A stretch of DNA of 64,000 nucleotides from Paenirhodobacter ferrireducens (GTDB lineage: Bacteria > Pseudomonadota > Alphaproteobacteria > Rhodobacterales > Rhodobacteraceae), in assembly GCF_004022265.1 (NCBI RefSeq), contig NZ_SAVB01000010.1, positions 62,001 through 126,000 on the forward strand, written 5' to 3'. Below, piece by piece: positions 45,250 to 55,300 of the stretch (its first letter is position 1; each line of letters begins with the position of its first letter). Below the pieces are notes generated by a model. The model saw only the letters and a list, made by a program, of their open reading frames with translations. It had not been told where the DNA came from and made no database searches. Position numbers and translations under genes: made by a program.

Positions 45250-46081
45250 GACCACGCCGCTCCCCCTGACCGATCGAGACGCGCTGACGCGCCACCGCCG
45301 CCGCGCCGCCGCAGAGCCCGCGCTGTTCCTGCACGAGGATGCCGCCGCCGAACTTCAGGAGAGGCTGCTCGAGGTTAACAGAACGTTTACGGACCCGGCT
45401 CTGGTGACGAATTTCCCGGATCCCTGGCGCGCCGTGCTGCCCGGGGCAAAGGTCGTCGCCGATGACGAGGTGCTGAGCCTCGACCCCGGCGCGCATGACC
45501 TTGTGGTGCACGCGCTATGCCTGCACTGGTCGAACGACATCGTCGGGCAGATGGTGCAGGCGGCGCGCGCACTGCGGCCCGACGGGCTGTTCATCGCGGT
45601 GATGTTCGGCGGCCAGACCCTGACCGAGTTGCGCGCCGCACTGGGCGAGGCCGAGATCGCCGTCACCGGCGGGCTCAGCCCGCGGGTGCTGCCGATGGGC
45701 GAGATCCGCGATCTCGGCGCGCTGATCCAGCGCGCGGGGCTCGCACTGCCGGTCGCCGACAGCGTGATCCGCAAGGTCACCTATCCCGACCCGCTGCGGC
45801 TGCTGACCGACCTGCGCGCCATGGGCGAGACGAATGCGCTGACCGCGCGGCCGCGCCATTTCACCCGCCGCGCGGTGATCGGTGAGGCACTGCGCCATTA
45901 TGCCGAGAATTTCGCCGAGCCCGATGGCCGGGTGCGGGCGACCTTCGACATGGTCTGGCTGACCGGCTGGAAGCCGCATGAAAGCCAGCAGAAGCCGCTG
46001 CGCCCCGGCTCGGCCGCGCATCGGCTGGCCGAGGTGCTGGGCACTTTCGAGCTGCCGGCAGGCGACAAGGCCGGGCGCTAG
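45248..46081 (+). CDS. SAM-dependent methyltransferase (BioC/NDUFAF5-like)
   Basis: A 277-residue class I methyltransferase. LTDRDALTRHRRRA and LFLHEDAAAELQERL at the start, then HALCLHWSNDIVGQMVQAARALRPDGLFIAVMFGG (post-motif region), resemble BioC and the mitochondrial NDUFAF5 proteins of alphaproteobacterial origin. The glycine-rich AdoMet loop is weak. NDUFAF5 hydroxylates an arginine of complex I, so the substrate here is not certain. It starts inside the comF start codon and ends four bases into the convergent otsA. Confidence 0.8.
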   Translation: MTTPLPLTDRDALTRHRRRAAAEPALFLHEDAAAELQERLLEVNRTFTDPALVTNFPDPWRAVLPGAKVVADDEVLSLDPGAHDLVVHALCLHWSNDIVGQMVQAARALRPDGLFIAVMFGGQTLTELRAALGEAEIAVTGGLSPRVLPMGEIRDLGALIQRAGLALPVADSVIRKVTYPDPLRLLTDLRAMGETNALTARPRHFTRRAVIGEALRHYAENFAEPDGRVRATFDMVWLTGWKPHESQQKPLRPGSAAHRLAEVLGTFELPAGDKAGR

Positions 46082-47424
46082 CCAAGCGCGGTCAGGAAGC
46101 CCTTCGACCACCAGTGCACATCCTTCTTCAGAAGGAGCTGCATCATCCCCGCGTGCCGCCGCCGGCGTTCGGACAGCGGCATGGCGAGCGCGGTCATCAT
46201 CGCCGTCGCCATCTGCTCGGGGTCATGCGGGTTCACGGTAAGCGCGTCGACCAGCTGCTCGGAGGCGCCGGCGAACTGGCTCAGGATCAGCACGCCGGGG
46301 TCGTCGGGGTCCTGCGCGGCGACGAATTCCTTCGCCACGAGGTTCATCCCGTCCATCAACGGCGTCACCAGCGCGATGTCGGCGGCGCGGTAGAGCCCGG
46401 CCAGCACCTCGCGCGGGACGGGGCGGTTGATGAAGCGGATCGGTGCCCAGGTGATGTCGGCGAAGGTGCCGTTGATCTGGCCCGAGAGGTGCTCGGTCTC
46501 CTGACGGATGTCGTCATAGGCCGTCACCCCCTCGCGCGTCGGCGGCGAGATCTGGATCAGCGAGACGTGGCGGTGCCATTCCTCGTGCCGGTCGAGGAAC
46601 TCGCCAAAGGCGCGGAAACGCTGCGGCACGCCCTTGGTGTAATCCAGCCGGTCGACGCCGATCATCAGCCGTCGGTTCGGCTTCACCAGCCCCTCGGGCA
46701 GCTGCGTCACCTGTTCCTCGGCGAGGGTGCGGAACTCGGCCGCGTCGATGGCGACCGGGAAGGCGGCGATGCGCACCTGTCGCGGCGCCAGATGGATGAA
46801 GCCGCCGGCCAGCTCGGTCGCGCCGCCGATCTGCACCATCGCATCCATGCAGTTGCGCACGTCGCGCTCGGCCTGCAGGCCGACCAGTTCGTAATGCGCG
46901 AGCCATGTGCACAGCTCGGGCCCGTTCGGCAGCGCCTGAAGGGCAAGCGGCGTCGGAAAGGGCGTGTGCAGGAAGAACCCCATCCGGTTCTCGGCGCCGA
47001 GCACGCGCAGGTCATGGGCGAGCGGCAGCAGGTGGAAGTCATGCACCCAGATCCGGTCGTCGGGCTCCAGCACCTCGAGCAGCATCTTGGCAAGGCGCCG
47101 GTTCACCTCCTTGTAGCCGGTCAGGTACTCGCCGCGGATGTCGAGCAGGTCGGTGCGGCCGTGAAACAGCGGCCAGAGCACCGAATTCGAATAGCCGTGG
47201 TAATAGCTTGCCTGCTCCTCGGGGCTGAGGTCGAAGGCCAGGCGGCGGAACGGGCCGCCCTCGATCTCGGTGAAGCGGGTCTCGGGCGTCTCGGACAGCT
47301 CGCCCGAGCTGCCGATCCAGACGCCGCCGCGTTCGGCCAGCGCATCGGCCAGTGCGACGACCAGCCCGCCCGAGGGGGTGGGGCCAAGCGGCAGGCGGTT
47401 CGAGAGGCAGATCAGACGTCCCAT
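46078..47424 (-). CDS. otsA: Trehalose-6-phosphate synthase
   Basis: A 448-residue GT20 glycosyltransferase joining UDP-glucose and glucose-6-phosphate. LICLSNRLPLGP and SGGLVVAL form the glucose-6-phosphate/UDP loop, WVHDFHLLPLAHDLR and RLDYTKGVPQRFRAF carry donor-binding Arg/Lys, and TPLMDGMNLVAKEFVA is the C-terminal donor motif. It is somewhat shorter than E. coli OtsA (474). otsB lies one base upstream on the same strand; together they make trehalose as a compatible solute. Confidence 0.94.
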   Translation of the reverse strand: MGRLICLSNRLPLGPTPSGGLVVALADALAERGGVWIGSSGELSETPETRFTEIEGGPFRRLAFDLSPEEQASYYHGYSNSVLWPLFHGRTDLLDIRGEYLTGYKEVNRRLAKMLLEVLEPDDRIWVHDFHLLPLAHDLRVLGAENRMGFFLHTPFPTPLALQALPNGPELCTWLAHYELVGLQAERDVRNCMDAMVQIGGATELAGGFIHLAPRQVRIAAFPVAIDAAEFRTLAEEQVTQLPEGLVKPNRRLMIGVDRLDYTKGVPQRFRAFGEFLDRHEEWHRHVSLIQISPPTREGVTAYDDIRQETEHLSGQINGTFADITWAPIRFINRPVPREVLAGLYRAADIALVTPLMDGMNLVAKEFVAAQDPDDPGVLILSQFAGASEQLVDALTVNPHDPEQMATAMMTALAMPLSERRRRHAGMMQLLLKKDVHWWSKGFLTALG

Positions 47425-47425
47425 C

Positions 47426-48163
47426 TCAGCCCTCCATCCCCAGCCAGCGCGCTACCGCCTGCGGGTCGGGCAGCCGGTAGCGCGCGGCGCTGTCGCCGGG
47501 GCCGACCTTGATGCCGAAACCGCCCTGCGTGCCCGCCCAGGCGAGTGCCGGCTCGTCGGTGGCATCGTCGCCCAGAAACACCGGCGCGCGGCCGGCAAAG
47601 GCCGGAAGGGCGCTCAGCGCGGTCAGCGCCCTGTCCTTCGAGGCGCCTGCGGGTTTCAGCTCGAAAGCCATCTTCGCGGGTTGCACGGCAAAGCCGGGGC
47701 TTGCCGCGGCGAGCGTGTCGACAAAGGCCGCCACCGCGGCCCCGGCTGCGGGCCGGTCGCGGAAATGCACTGCCCCGCCCAGCGTCTTCGGCTCGTAGAG
47801 CAGGCCCTCGCGCGCAGCAAAGGCCGACAGCGCCGCCTGCACCGCGCCGATGCCCTCGGGGGCATGGGCGAGGGGCGGTGCCATCCCCCGCGCCTCGGCG
47901 CCGTGGCTGCCGACGAGGAGCCCGTCGAAGCCGTCGAGAAAACGGGCAAGCTCGGGCAGGGACCGGCCCGAGACGATGGCGAGCGCGCCCTCGAGCGCGT
48001 CGGAAAGCCGGCGCAGATGCGTGGCGAGGCCCGGGGGCACCACCACCGCATCCGGGCGCGGTGCGATGCCGACGAGGGTGCCGTCGAAGTCGAGGAAGAG
48101 GGAGGCGCGCGCGAAATCGGGCGCGGGCGGGGCGCTTGCGGAAAAGGGTCTGTCGGAAGTCAT
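47426..48163 (-). CDS. otsB: Trehalose-6-phosphate phosphatase
   Basis: A 245-residue HAD phosphatase with DFDGT (Asp25, Asp27), the conserved IVSGRSLPEL, GSHGAEAR and the late GDDATDEPAL that completes the metal site. First gene of the otsB-otsA operon; the next gene, hemH, is divergent across 101 bases that must hold both promoters. Confidence 0.93.
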   Translation of the reverse strand: MTSDRPFSASAPPAPDFARASLFLDFDGTLVGIAPRPDAVVVPPGLATHLRRLSDALEGALAIVSGRSLPELARFLDGFDGLLVGSHGAEARGMAPPLAHAPEGIGAVQAALSAFAAREGLLYEPKTLGGAVHFRDRPAAGAAVAAFVDTLAAASPGFAVQPAKMAFELKPAGASKDRALTALSALPAFAGRAPVFLGDDATDEPALAWAGTQGGFGIKVGPGDSAARYRLPDPQAVARWLGMEG

Positions 48164-48264
48164 GGGTTAAGCCTAGGTCATCTTGTCCTGATTGCAACGG
48201 TCGCATTGACCCGGGGGGAAAACGCGATAAGTCGGGGGTGGTTCCCGAAGCGACAGGACATGAG

Positions 48265-49320
48265 ATGAAGATCGACCCGAACCCGCGCCTTGCCCACGCC
48301 CCCGCAGACCACCCGCCGGTGCCGCAAGCGAAGATCGGGGTGCTCTTTGCCAATCTCGGCACGCCGGATGCGACCGACTACTGGTCGATGCGGCGCTATC
48401 TGAACGAATTCCTCTCCGACAAGCGGGTGATCGACATCGCCTCGTGGAAATGGCAGCCGCTTCTGCAACTGATCATCCTGACCAAGCGGCCCTTCACCTC
48501 GGGGGCGAATTACCGCTCGATCTGGAACACCGAGGCGAATGAAAGCCCGCTGATGACGATCACCAAAAACCAGGTGGCGAAGCTGCGCGAGGCGATCGAG
48601 GCGCGGTTCGGCGCCGGCGTGATGGTCGATTTCTGCATGCGTTACGGCAATCCCTCGACCGCCTCGGTGGTCGAGCGGATGGTGCAGGCGGGCTGCGAGA
48701 AGATCCTGTTCTTCCCGCTCTACCCGCAGTACGCGGGCGCCACGAGCGCCACCGCGAACGACGCTTTCTTCCGCGCGCTGATGACGCAAAAGCGCGCGCC
48801 CGCCGCCCGCACCGTGCCGGAATATTTCGACCGGCCGAGCTATATCGACGCGCTCGCGCAGTCGGTCGAGCGGGTCTATGCCACGCTGCCCGCCCGCCCC
48901 GACGTGCTGGTGGCGTCGTATCACGGCATGCCCAAGCGCTATCTGATGGAAGGCGACCCCTACCATTGCCAGTGCCAGAAGACCTCGCGCCTGCTGCGGG
49001 AACGGCTTGGCTGGCAGAAGGGCGATATCGACACCACCTTCCAGTCGGTTTTCGGCCGCGAGGAATGGCTCAAGCCCTATACCGTCGAGCATGTGGCCGA
49101 GCTTGCGAAGGCCGGCAAGAAGAACATCGCGGTGATCTCGCCGGCCTTCTCGGCCGATTGCATCGAGACGCTCGAGGAGATCAACGGCGAGATCCGCGAG
49201 GCCTTCGTGCATGCGGGCGGCGAGAGTTTCACCTACATCCCCTGCCTCAACGACGACGAACCGCATGTGCGTGCGCTGATGGAAGTGGTCGAGGAAAACC
49301 TCGCCGGCTGGATCGACTGA
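48265..49320 (+). CDS. hemH: Ferrochelatase
   Basis: A 351-residue protoporphyrin ferrochelatase, the last enzyme of haem synthesis. GVLFANLGTPD, MRYGNPSTASVVERM, the metal-inserting His in LVASYHGMPKRYLMEGDPYHCQCQ, the aromatic-acidic FQSVFGREEWLKPYT and SPAFSADCIETLEEI are all present. It lacks a transmembrane tail, as usual in bacteria. The gap to the convergent thiolase stop is only four bases. Confidence 0.96.
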   Translation: MKIDPNPRLAHAPADHPPVPQAKIGVLFANLGTPDATDYWSMRRYLNEFLSDKRVIDIASWKWQPLLQLIILTKRPFTSGANYRSIWNTEANESPLMTITKNQVAKLREAIEARFGAGVMVDFCMRYGNPSTASVVERMVQAGCEKILFFPLYPQYAGATSATANDAFFRALMTQKRAPAARTVPEYFDRPSYIDALAQSVERVYATLPARPDVLVASYHGMPKRYLMEGDPYHCQCQKTSRLLRERLGWQKGDIDTTFQSVFGREEWLKPYTVEHVAELAKAGKKNIAVISPAFSADCIETLEEINGEIREAFVHAGGESFTYIPCLNDDEPHVRALMEVVEENLAGWID

Positions 49321-49324
49321 CCGC

Positions 49325-50500
49325 TCAGAAGATCTCGAACAGACCCGCCGCGCCCTGACCGCCGCCGATGCACATCGACACGACGCCAAGGCGCGCACCG
49401 CGGCGGTGGCCCTCGATCAGCAGGTGCCCCGCCATGCGGGCGCCCGACATGCCATAGGGATGGCCGATCGCGATCGCGCCGCCGTTCACGTTCAGCCGTT
49501 CGTCGGGAATGCCGAGCCGGTCGCGGCAGGGCAGAAGCTGCGCCGCGAAGGCCTCGTTGATCTCCCACAGGTCGATGTCCGCGACGCGAAGCCCGGCGCG
49601 GTCGAGAAGCCGCGGGATCGCGCGCAGCGGGCCAAGGCCCATCTCCTCGGGTGCGCAGCCCGCCACCGCAAAGCCGCGCAGCGCGCCCAGCGGGCTCAGC
49701 CCGCGCCGCGCCGCCTCGGCCGCCGACATCAGCACGCAGGCCGAGGCGCCGTCGGAAAGCTGGCTCGCATTGCCGGCGGTGACGCAGCCCCCGGCGCCCA
49801 GCACCGGGGCCAGCGCCGCCAGCCCCTCGGCCGTGGTGCCGGGGCGGTTGCACTCGTCCTGTTCGAGCCGCACCGGCTCGCTCCGGGTCTCGCCGCTCGC
49901 CTTGTCGGTGACGCGGCGCAGGGCCTCGACCGGCACGATCTCGGCCGCGAACCGGCCCGCGGCCTGGGCCGCGGCAGTGCGCACCTGGCTTTGCAGCGCA
50001 TAGGCATCCTGCGCCGCGCGGCTGACGCCGCAGCGCTGCGCGACCACCTCGGCGGTCTCGATCATCGTCATGTAATAGCTGTCTGGCACCCCCGGGCAGC
50101 GGTAGCGGGTGCCGTTCCAGTTTGCGTTCTGCACCAGCGAGATGCTGTCGAGCCCGCCGGCCAGCGCCACCTCGACCCCCTCGGCCGCGATCATGTGCGC
50201 GGCCGCGGCGATCGCGTTCAGCCCCGAGGCGCATTGCCGGTCGACGGTCGCCGCGGCCACCGTGTCGGGCAGGCCCGCGGCCAGCACCGCATGGCGCGCG
50301 ACGTTCACCCCGGTGCTGCCCTGGGTCAGGGCCGAGCCGAGGATGGCCTCCTCGATCTCGCCGCCCTCGAGGCCCGCGCGCGTGACCGCGGCGCGGATCG
50401 CATGGGCGGCCAGCGCCGGCCCCTCGAGGTCGTTGAAGGCGCCGCGATAGGCCTTGCCGATCGGCGTGCGGGCGGTGGAGACGATGACGGCTTCGCGCAT
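49325..50500 (-). CDS. Thiolase (acetyl-CoA acyltransferase) of the LysR-linked catabolic operon
   Basis: A 391-residue thiolase with Cys90 ([10 protein letters not shown]), His347 (GHPYGMSG) and Cys377 (MCIGGGQG). The segment [28 protein letters not shown] in the substrate loop differs from the 33840 thiolase, and the His motif GHPYGMSG is that of degradative beta-ketoadipyl-type thiolases. It is the last gene of the operon, eleven bases after the M20 gene. The role inferred is cleavage of a beta-ketoacyl-CoA formed by the CoA-transferase to acetyl-CoA plus a shorter acyl-CoA. Confidence 0.88.
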   Translation of the reverse strand: MREAVIVSTARTPIGKAYRGAFNDLEGPALAAHAIRAAVTRAGLEGGEIEEAILGSALTQGSTGVNVARHAVLAAGLPDTVAAATVDRQCASGLNAIAAAAHMIAAEGVEVALAGGLDSISLVQNANWNGTRYRCPGVPDSYYMTMIETAEVVAQRCGVSRAAQDAYALQSQVRTAAAQAAGRFAAEIVPVEALRRVTDKASGETRSEPVRLEQDECNRPGTTAEGLAALAPVLGAGGCVTAGNASQLSDGASACVLMSAAEAARRGLSPLGALRGFAVAGCAPEEMGLGPLRAIPRLLDRAGLRVADIDLWEINEAFAAQLLPCRDRLGIPDERLNVNGGAIAIGHPYGMSGARMAGHLLIEGHRRGARLGVVSMCIGGGQGAAGLFEIF

Positions 50501-50511
50501 TCTTCGGGTCC

Positions 50512-51804
50512 TCAGATGGGTTCGACGCCGCACCAGTCGGCGATGAAAAGGGCGGTGGAGCGGGTGACGCGGCGGAGGCTTTCCAGCTCGACGCGCTCGT
50601 CGAAGCCATGGATCGCCTCGGCGCGGGGGCCATAGACGATGGCCGGGGTGTCGGCATAGAGGCCGAAGAAGCGCGCGTCGGTGGTGGCGGTGATGGCGCG
50701 GCGCGGCAGTGCCTCGCCGGTGGCGCCCAGATGCGCGCGGTCGATCGTGTCGATCGCGGCGCGGGCCTTGGCCGAACCGTCGTCCGAGAGCGCATACCCC
50801 TCGGCCATGAAGCCGTGATAGACGAGCTCGGGCAGGGCGTCGCGCAGGAAGGGATTGGCGCGGGCGGCGTCGCGGATCACCGCCTCGATCTCGGCGCGGG
50901 CGGTGGCCAGATCCTGCCCCGGATAGACCGCGATGCGCAGGTCGAAGACGCACCAGGCCGGCACCGAGCTCGGCCAGTCGCCGCCGGTGATGCGGCCGAT
51001 GTTCAGGTTCACCGGGTGATGCGCATGGGCGAAATCGGGATGGCGGCAGGCCGGGGCGTTCCAGCGCGCCTCGAGCCCGTGCAAGGCCTCGATCAGCGGG
51101 AAGGCCGCCTCGATCGCATTCGCGCCGCTGCCGGCATAGGCGACATGGGTCGGCAGACCGCGCAGATGCACCTGACACCAGATCACCCCGAGCTGCGCGG
51201 TGACCAGGCTTTCCTCGAAGGGTTCGGGGATCAGCGCCGCATCGGCGCGATAGCCGCGCACCAGACAGGCAAGGGCGCCGTTGCCGGTGCATTCCTCCTC
51301 GACCACCGATTGCACGAAGACATCGGCCGCCGGCTGCAGCCCGAGCGCGCGCAGCGCATCCAGCGCGAAGAGGTTCGAGGCGAGCCCGGCCTTCATGTCG
51401 CCTGCGCCGCGGCCGTAAAGCCAGCCGTCCTCGACGCGGGGCGCGAAGGGCGGGGTGCTCCACATCTCCTCGGGGCCTGCCGGCACCACGTCGACATGGC
51501 CGTTCAGGATCAGCGAGCGGCCCTTGCGGCTGCGGCTGCGGTGGCTGCCGACGACGTTCCAGGCGTCCTCATAGGGGGTGAGGACGGGCGAGAAGCCGGG
51601 CTGGTCGCGGATCTCGTCGAGCGAGATCTGCCAATGGTCGACGGCAAGGCCGCGCGCCACCATCTCGTCTGCCATGAAGGCCTGCGCGCTCTGCTCGTTG
51701 CCGCGGGTCGAGGGATGCGCGGTCAGTTCGCACAGGAAGTCGATCTCGCGCTCGAAGAGCGTGTCGACCGCCGAGAGGATGCGGGTGGAAAGGTCGGGGT
51801 CCAT
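50512..51804 (-). CDS. M20-family amidohydrolase/deacylase (ArgE/DapE-like)
   Basis: A 430-residue zinc peptidase-fold enzyme. [11 protein letters not shown] is the first metal segment, [12 protein letters not shown] has the bridging Asp, [10 protein letters not shown] the catalytic Glu pair, and IPEP and [14 protein letters not shown] later ligands. A lid dimerisation domain (about residues 200-320) is present. ArgE-like members remove N-acyl or carbamoyl groups from amino acids. In this operon it probably releases a free amino acid from an N-acylated or carbamoylated form, or deacetylates a later product. Confidence 0.87.
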   Translation of the reverse strand: MDPDLSTRILSAVDTLFEREIDFLCELTAHPSTRGNEQSAQAFMADEMVARGLAVDHWQISLDEIRDQPGFSPVLTPYEDAWNVVGSHRSRSRKGRSLILNGHVDVVPAGPEEMWSTPPFAPRVEDGWLYGRGAGDMKAGLASNLFALDALRALGLQPAADVFVQSVVEEECTGNGALACLVRGYRADAALIPEPFEESLVTAQLGVIWCQVHLRGLPTHVAYAGSGANAIEAAFPLIEALHGLEARWNAPACRHPDFAHAHHPVNLNIGRITGGDWPSSVPAWCVFDLRIAVYPGQDLATARAEIEAVIRDAARANPFLRDALPELVYHGFMAEGYALSDDGSAKARAAIDTIDRAHLGATGEALPRRAITATTDARFFGLYADTPAIVYGPRAEAIHGFDERVELESLRRVTRSTALFIADWCGVEPI

Positions 51805-51815
51805 GCTCTCTTGCC

Positions 51816-52484
51816 TCAGAATGTCGGGATGTCGCCTGCGGGCAGGGCGAGGGGGGCGCCGGTCGCCTCCTGCACCTCGCGCGCGGTGATGCCGCGGGCC
51901 AGTTCGCGCAGGGCGAAGCCCCCGGGGGTGATGTCGACCACCGCGAGATCGGTGAAGATCCGCGCGACGTGCGCGGTGGCGGTCAGCGGCAGCGTGCAGC
52001 GGGCCAACAGCTTCGGGTTGCCTTTGCGGTCGGTGTGGGTGGTCAGCACCACCACCCGCCGCGCCTTTTGCGCAAGCTCGATCGCCCCGCCCGCCCCCGG
52101 CGAGAACCGCCCCGGGATCTTCCAGTTCGCCAGATCGCCGGTCTCGGCCACCTCGAAGGCGCCGAGCATGGTCAGGTCGAGCCGACCCGAGCGCACCAGC
52201 GCAAAGCTCACCGCGCTGTCGAAATAGGCCGAGCCCGGGATCGGCGAGACATAGGCGCCGCCGGCGTCGATCAGGTTGCGGTCGGCCTCGGCCGCGGGCA
52301 GTGTCGGGCCGATGCCGGCCATGCCGTTCTCGGTGTGCAGGCAGACCGGGAAGCCCGCGGGCAGATGGTCGACCACCTGGGTGGGCAGGCCGATGCCGAG
52401 GTTCACCACCATGCCCGGTGCGATCTCGCGGGCGGCGCGGGCGACCATGCGCCGGCGCGGGTCGGGGGTCTTATCGTCTGACAA
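51816..52484 (-). CDS. 3-oxoacid CoA-transferase subunit B
   Basis: A 222-residue beta subunit. VVNLGIGLPTQVVDHLPAG, HTENGMAGIGP with the catalytic Glu52, GGAYVSPIPGSAYFDS and GGAIELAQKARRVVVL fit the AtoA/ScoB group. A TTG at 52484 with GAGGAA upstream gives MSDDKTPDPRRRMVARA and overlaps the subunit A stop by 14 bases; an ATG at 52448 is the alternative. Forms a heterodimer or tetramer with subunit A. Confidence 0.88.
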   Translation of the reverse strand: MSDDKTPDPRRRMVARAAREIAPGMVVNLGIGLPTQVVDHLPAGFPVCLHTENGMAGIGPTLPAAEADRNLIDAGGAYVSPIPGSAYFDSAVSFALVRSGRLDLTMLGAFEVAETGDLANWKIPGRFSPGAGGAIELAQKARRVVVLTTHTDRKGNPKLLARCTLPLTATAHVARIFTDLAVVDITPGGFALRELARGITAREVQEATGAPLALPAGDIPTF

Positions 52485-53166
52485 CGCCGTATTCCTCGCT
52501 GATCTCGGTGAGCGGACAGATCCGGTCGACGAAGACGCCGGGGGTCTCGACCGCATCGGGGGGCAGCCCGCCGAGCGGCAGGAGCGTCTCGGTCTCGGCG
52601 ATGACGAGGCGCGCGGCCATCGCCATCAGCGGGTTGAAGTTCCGCGCCGTGGCGACATAGGCGAGGTTGCCGAAACGGTCGGCGCGGTCGGCGTGGATCA
52701 GCGCCGCGTCCGCACGCAGCGCGGTCTCGACGAGCAGGGGGCGGCCCTCGACCTCGACGCGCTGCTTGCCGGCGGCAAGCTCGGTGTCGAGGCCGATGTC
52801 GGTCAGGATCGCGGGCAGGCCCGCGCCGCCCGCCCGGATGCGCTCGGCCAGAATGCCCTGCGCGCAGAACTCGACCTCCAGCCGGCCCTCGTTCATCGCG
52901 GCGATGGCATGGGCGTTCAGCCCGATATGGGTGGCGATCAGCTTGCGCACCCGGCCCGCGGCGATCAGGTGATCAAGGCCCATGCCGGTCTCGTTGGCGT
53001 CGTTCTTGATCAGGGTGAGCCCGGTCTGCCCCTGCCGCAGCAGCTCGCGCAGCAGGGTGAAGGGGGTGCCGGGCACGCCGAAGCCGCCCACCATGATCGT
53101 GGCGCCGTCCGGGACGGCGGCGATGGCCGCCTCGATCGAGGCGGTCTTGTCGGGAAGGCTGGTCAC
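52471..53166 (-). CDS. 3-oxoacid CoA-transferase subunit A
   Basis: A 231-residue alpha subunit. VPDGATIMVGGFGVPGTP, LIKNDANETGMGLD, GILAERIRAGGAGLPAILT and ADRADRFGNLAYVATARNFNP are the AtoD/ScoA signatures. It overlaps both neighbours by 4 and 14 bases. With subunit B it moves CoA from succinyl- or acetyl-CoA to a 3-oxoacid, here presumably the product of the preceding aminotransferase. Confidence 0.9.
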   Translation of the reverse strand: MTSLPDKTASIEAAIAAVPDGATIMVGGFGVPGTPFTLLRELLRQGQTGLTLIKNDANETGMGLDHLIAAGRVRKLIATHIGLNAHAIAAMNEGRLEVEFCAQGILAERIRAGGAGLPAILTDIGLDTELAAGKQRVEVEGRPLLVETALRADAALIHADRADRFGNLAYVATARNFNPLMAMAARLVIAETETLLPLGGLPPDAVETPGVFVDRICPLTEISEEYGVVRR

Positions 53167-54521
53167 GCCGCGGCCTCCGGCTGCACCGGCAGGTCATGCG
53201 CCGCGGCGAAGGCATCGAGCGCGTCGATCAGAATCGCCATCAGCTCGTCGATCTGCGCCGCGGTGATGATCAGCGGCGGGCAGACGAGGAAATGGTCGCC
53301 CTCGACCCCGCCGCGGGTGCGGCGCGAATAGATGATGAGCCCGCGCGCATAGGCGAGCTCCACCAGCTCGCTGTAGGCGTTCCATTCCTTCGGCAGCGGC
53401 GCCATCGTGGCGCGGTCCGAGACCATCTCGAAGGCCAGCAGCAGCCCCTTGCCGCGGACATGACCGATGAAGGGATAGCGCTCCATCAGCGCCTCGAGCC
53501 GGGCCTTCAGCAGCTCGCCCATCTGCGCGCCATGCTCGATGATCCCGTGCTCTTCCATCTCGTCGAGAACGGCCAGCCCCGCGGCGCAGGCCAGCGGGTT
53601 GCCGGCATAGGTGAAACCATGCAGGAAGCCGCCGGCATCGAGCAGCGCCTCGACCATGTCGGCGCGTGCCGCCACCGCACCGAGCGGCGCATAGCCCGCG
53701 CCGAGCCCCTTCGACATCGCCACGATGTCGGGGGTGATGCCCCAGTGCTCGCAGGCGAGGAAGGTGCCGGTGCGCCCGGCGCCGGTCATCACCTCGTCAT
53801 AGATCAGGATCACGCCGTATTCGTCGCAGATCTCGCGGATCCGGGTGTAATAGCTGTCGGGGGCGACGAGCGCGCCGGTCGAGGCGCCGCCCACCGGCTC
53901 CATGATGAAGGCAAGCACGGTCTCGGGGCCCTCGGCCTCGATCCGCTCGCGCAGCATCTCGGCATAGCGGATGCCGCGCGCCTCCTCGGTCAGGTTGTCG
54001 AGGTCGAGATAGGTCTGCGGCGCCTTCACATGCGGCATCTCGCGGAACATCGGCGCGAAGGGGCCGGCGAACAGCTTGCCCCCGGTCAGCGCCAGCGCGC
54101 CAAGCGTGCCGCCGTGATAGGCGGGGCTGCGCGAGATCACCTTCCAGCGGCTGTGCTGGCCCTGGGTGACGGCATATTGCCGGGCGAGCTTCTCGGCCGT
54201 CTCCACTGCCTCGGAGCCGCCCGAGACGAAGAAGATCCGGTCGAGCCCCGCGGGCATGCGCGCGGCCAGACGCGCGGCCAGATCCTCGGAGGGGCGGGTG
54301 CGGAAATGCAGCCGGTAGCCGAAGGTGGCGCGGTCCATCTGCGCCTTCATCTTCGCGAGCACCGTCGGGTTCGAATGCCCGATGTTCGACACCATCGCCC
54401 CCGACGAGCCGTCGATGTAGCGCTTGCCGCTCTCGTCAAAGAGATAGATCCCCTCGCCGTGGTCGAGGAAGGGGCGCGGCTGGCGCGACTGGTAGAACAG
54501 ATGGGACTGGCTCTCGGTCAT
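53163..54521 (-). CDS. Class III omega/beta-aminotransferase
   Basis: A 452-residue PLP aminotransferase of fold type I class [16 protein letters not shown] and [10 protein letters not shown] bind cofactor, Asp242 ([14 protein letters not shown]) contacts the pyridine, and Lys271 ([15 protein letters not shown]) is the Schiff-base lysine. This class acts on amino groups away from the alpha carbon, such as beta-alanine, 3-aminobutanoate, GABA and diamines. It overlaps the upstream ATPase gene (ATGA) and the downstream CoA-transferase (ATGA), so transport, transamination and CoA transfer are co-expressed. The substrate is unknown. Confidence 0.9.
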   Translation of the reverse strand: MTESQSHLFYQSRQPRPFLDHGEGIYLFDESGKRYIDGSSGAMVSNIGHSNPTVLAKMKAQMDRATFGYRLHFRTRPSEDLAARLAARMPAGLDRIFFVSGGSEAVETAEKLARQYAVTQGQHSRWKVISRSPAYHGGTLGALALTGGKLFAGPFAPMFREMPHVKAPQTYLDLDNLTEEARGIRYAEMLRERIEAEGPETVLAFIMEPVGGASTGALVAPDSYYTRIREICDEYGVILIYDEVMTGAGRTGTFLACEHWGITPDIVAMSKGLGAGYAPLGAVAARADMVEALLDAGGFLHGFTYAGNPLACAAGLAVLDEMEEHGIIEHGAQMGELLKARLEALMERYPFIGHVRGKGLLLAFEMVSDRATMAPLPKEWNAYSELVELAYARGLIIYSRRTRGGVEGDHFLVCPPLIITAAQIDELMAILIDALDAFAAAHDLPVQPEAAA

Positions 54522-55285
54522 TTTGCACCTTCGAGATATTTGCGCAGGAAGTTTCGGGTCCGCTCCTGTGTGGGGGTCCTGAAGACCACCGAGGGCGGGC
54601 CCTCTTCGACGACGACACCGCCGTCCATGAAGATCACGCGGTCGCAGACCGAGGCGGCGAAATCCATCTCGTGGGTCACGATGATCATCGTCATGTGTTC
54701 CTCGGCGAGGCGCTTCATCACCTGATTCACCTCCTCGACCAGTTCGGGGTCGAGCGCCGAGGTCGCCTCGTCGAACAGCATCAGCTTGGGTTTCATCGCC
54801 AGCGCCCGGGCGATCGCGACGCGCTGCTTTTGCCCGCCCGACAGCTGCGAGGGGTAATAGTCGATCCGTTCCAGCATGCCGACATGGGCGAGCTGTTCCT
54901 CGGCCAGCCGGTTCGCCTCGGCCTCGCCAAGCCGCTTCAGCAGCTTCGGCGCCATCGTCACGTTCTGCCGCACAGTCAGATGCGGGAACAGGTTGAAGTG
55001 CTGAAACACCATGCCGATGTGCTGGCGCATCTCGTTGATATGCGCCTCGTACGCGCGGGGCGGCAGGGTCTTGTTCACCTGCACCCCCTCCAGCAGCACC
55101 TCGCCCGCGCTGAGCGGATCCAGATCGTTGATCGCGCGCAGAAGCGTCGACTTGCCCGAGCCGGAGGGGCCGATGATCGCGACGATCTCGCCGCGGTTCA
55201 CCGTCAGGTTGACGTCGCGCAGCACCTCGAGCGTGCCATAAGATTTCTGCGCGTGGCGGATTTCGACGAAGGGGGTCTGGGTCAT
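54518..55285 (-). CDS. Polar amino-acid ABC transporter ATP-binding protein
   Basis: A 255-residue ATPase with Walker [10 protein letters not shown] (39-47), Q-loop [13 protein letters not shown], signature LSGGQKQ, Walker [16 protein letters not shown] and switch VTHEM. The HFNLFPHLT pattern is that of HisP/GlnQ importers. It lies between the permeases and the aminotransferase gene. Confidence 0.93.
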   Translation of the reverse strand: MTQTPFVEIRHAQKSYGTLEVLRDVNLTVNRGEIVAIIGPSGSGKSTLLRAINDLDPLSAGEVLLEGVQVNKTLPPRAYEAHINEMRQHIGMVFQHFNLFPHLTVRQNVTMAPKLLKRLGEAEANRLAEEQLAHVGMLERIDYYPSQLSGGQKQRVAIARALAMKPKLMLFDEATSALDPELVEEVNQVMKRLAEEHMTMIIVTHEMDFAASVCDRVIFMDGGVVVEEGPPSVVFRTPTQERTRNFLRKYLEGAK

Positions 55286-55300
55286 GTCGCTTCCGATCTC

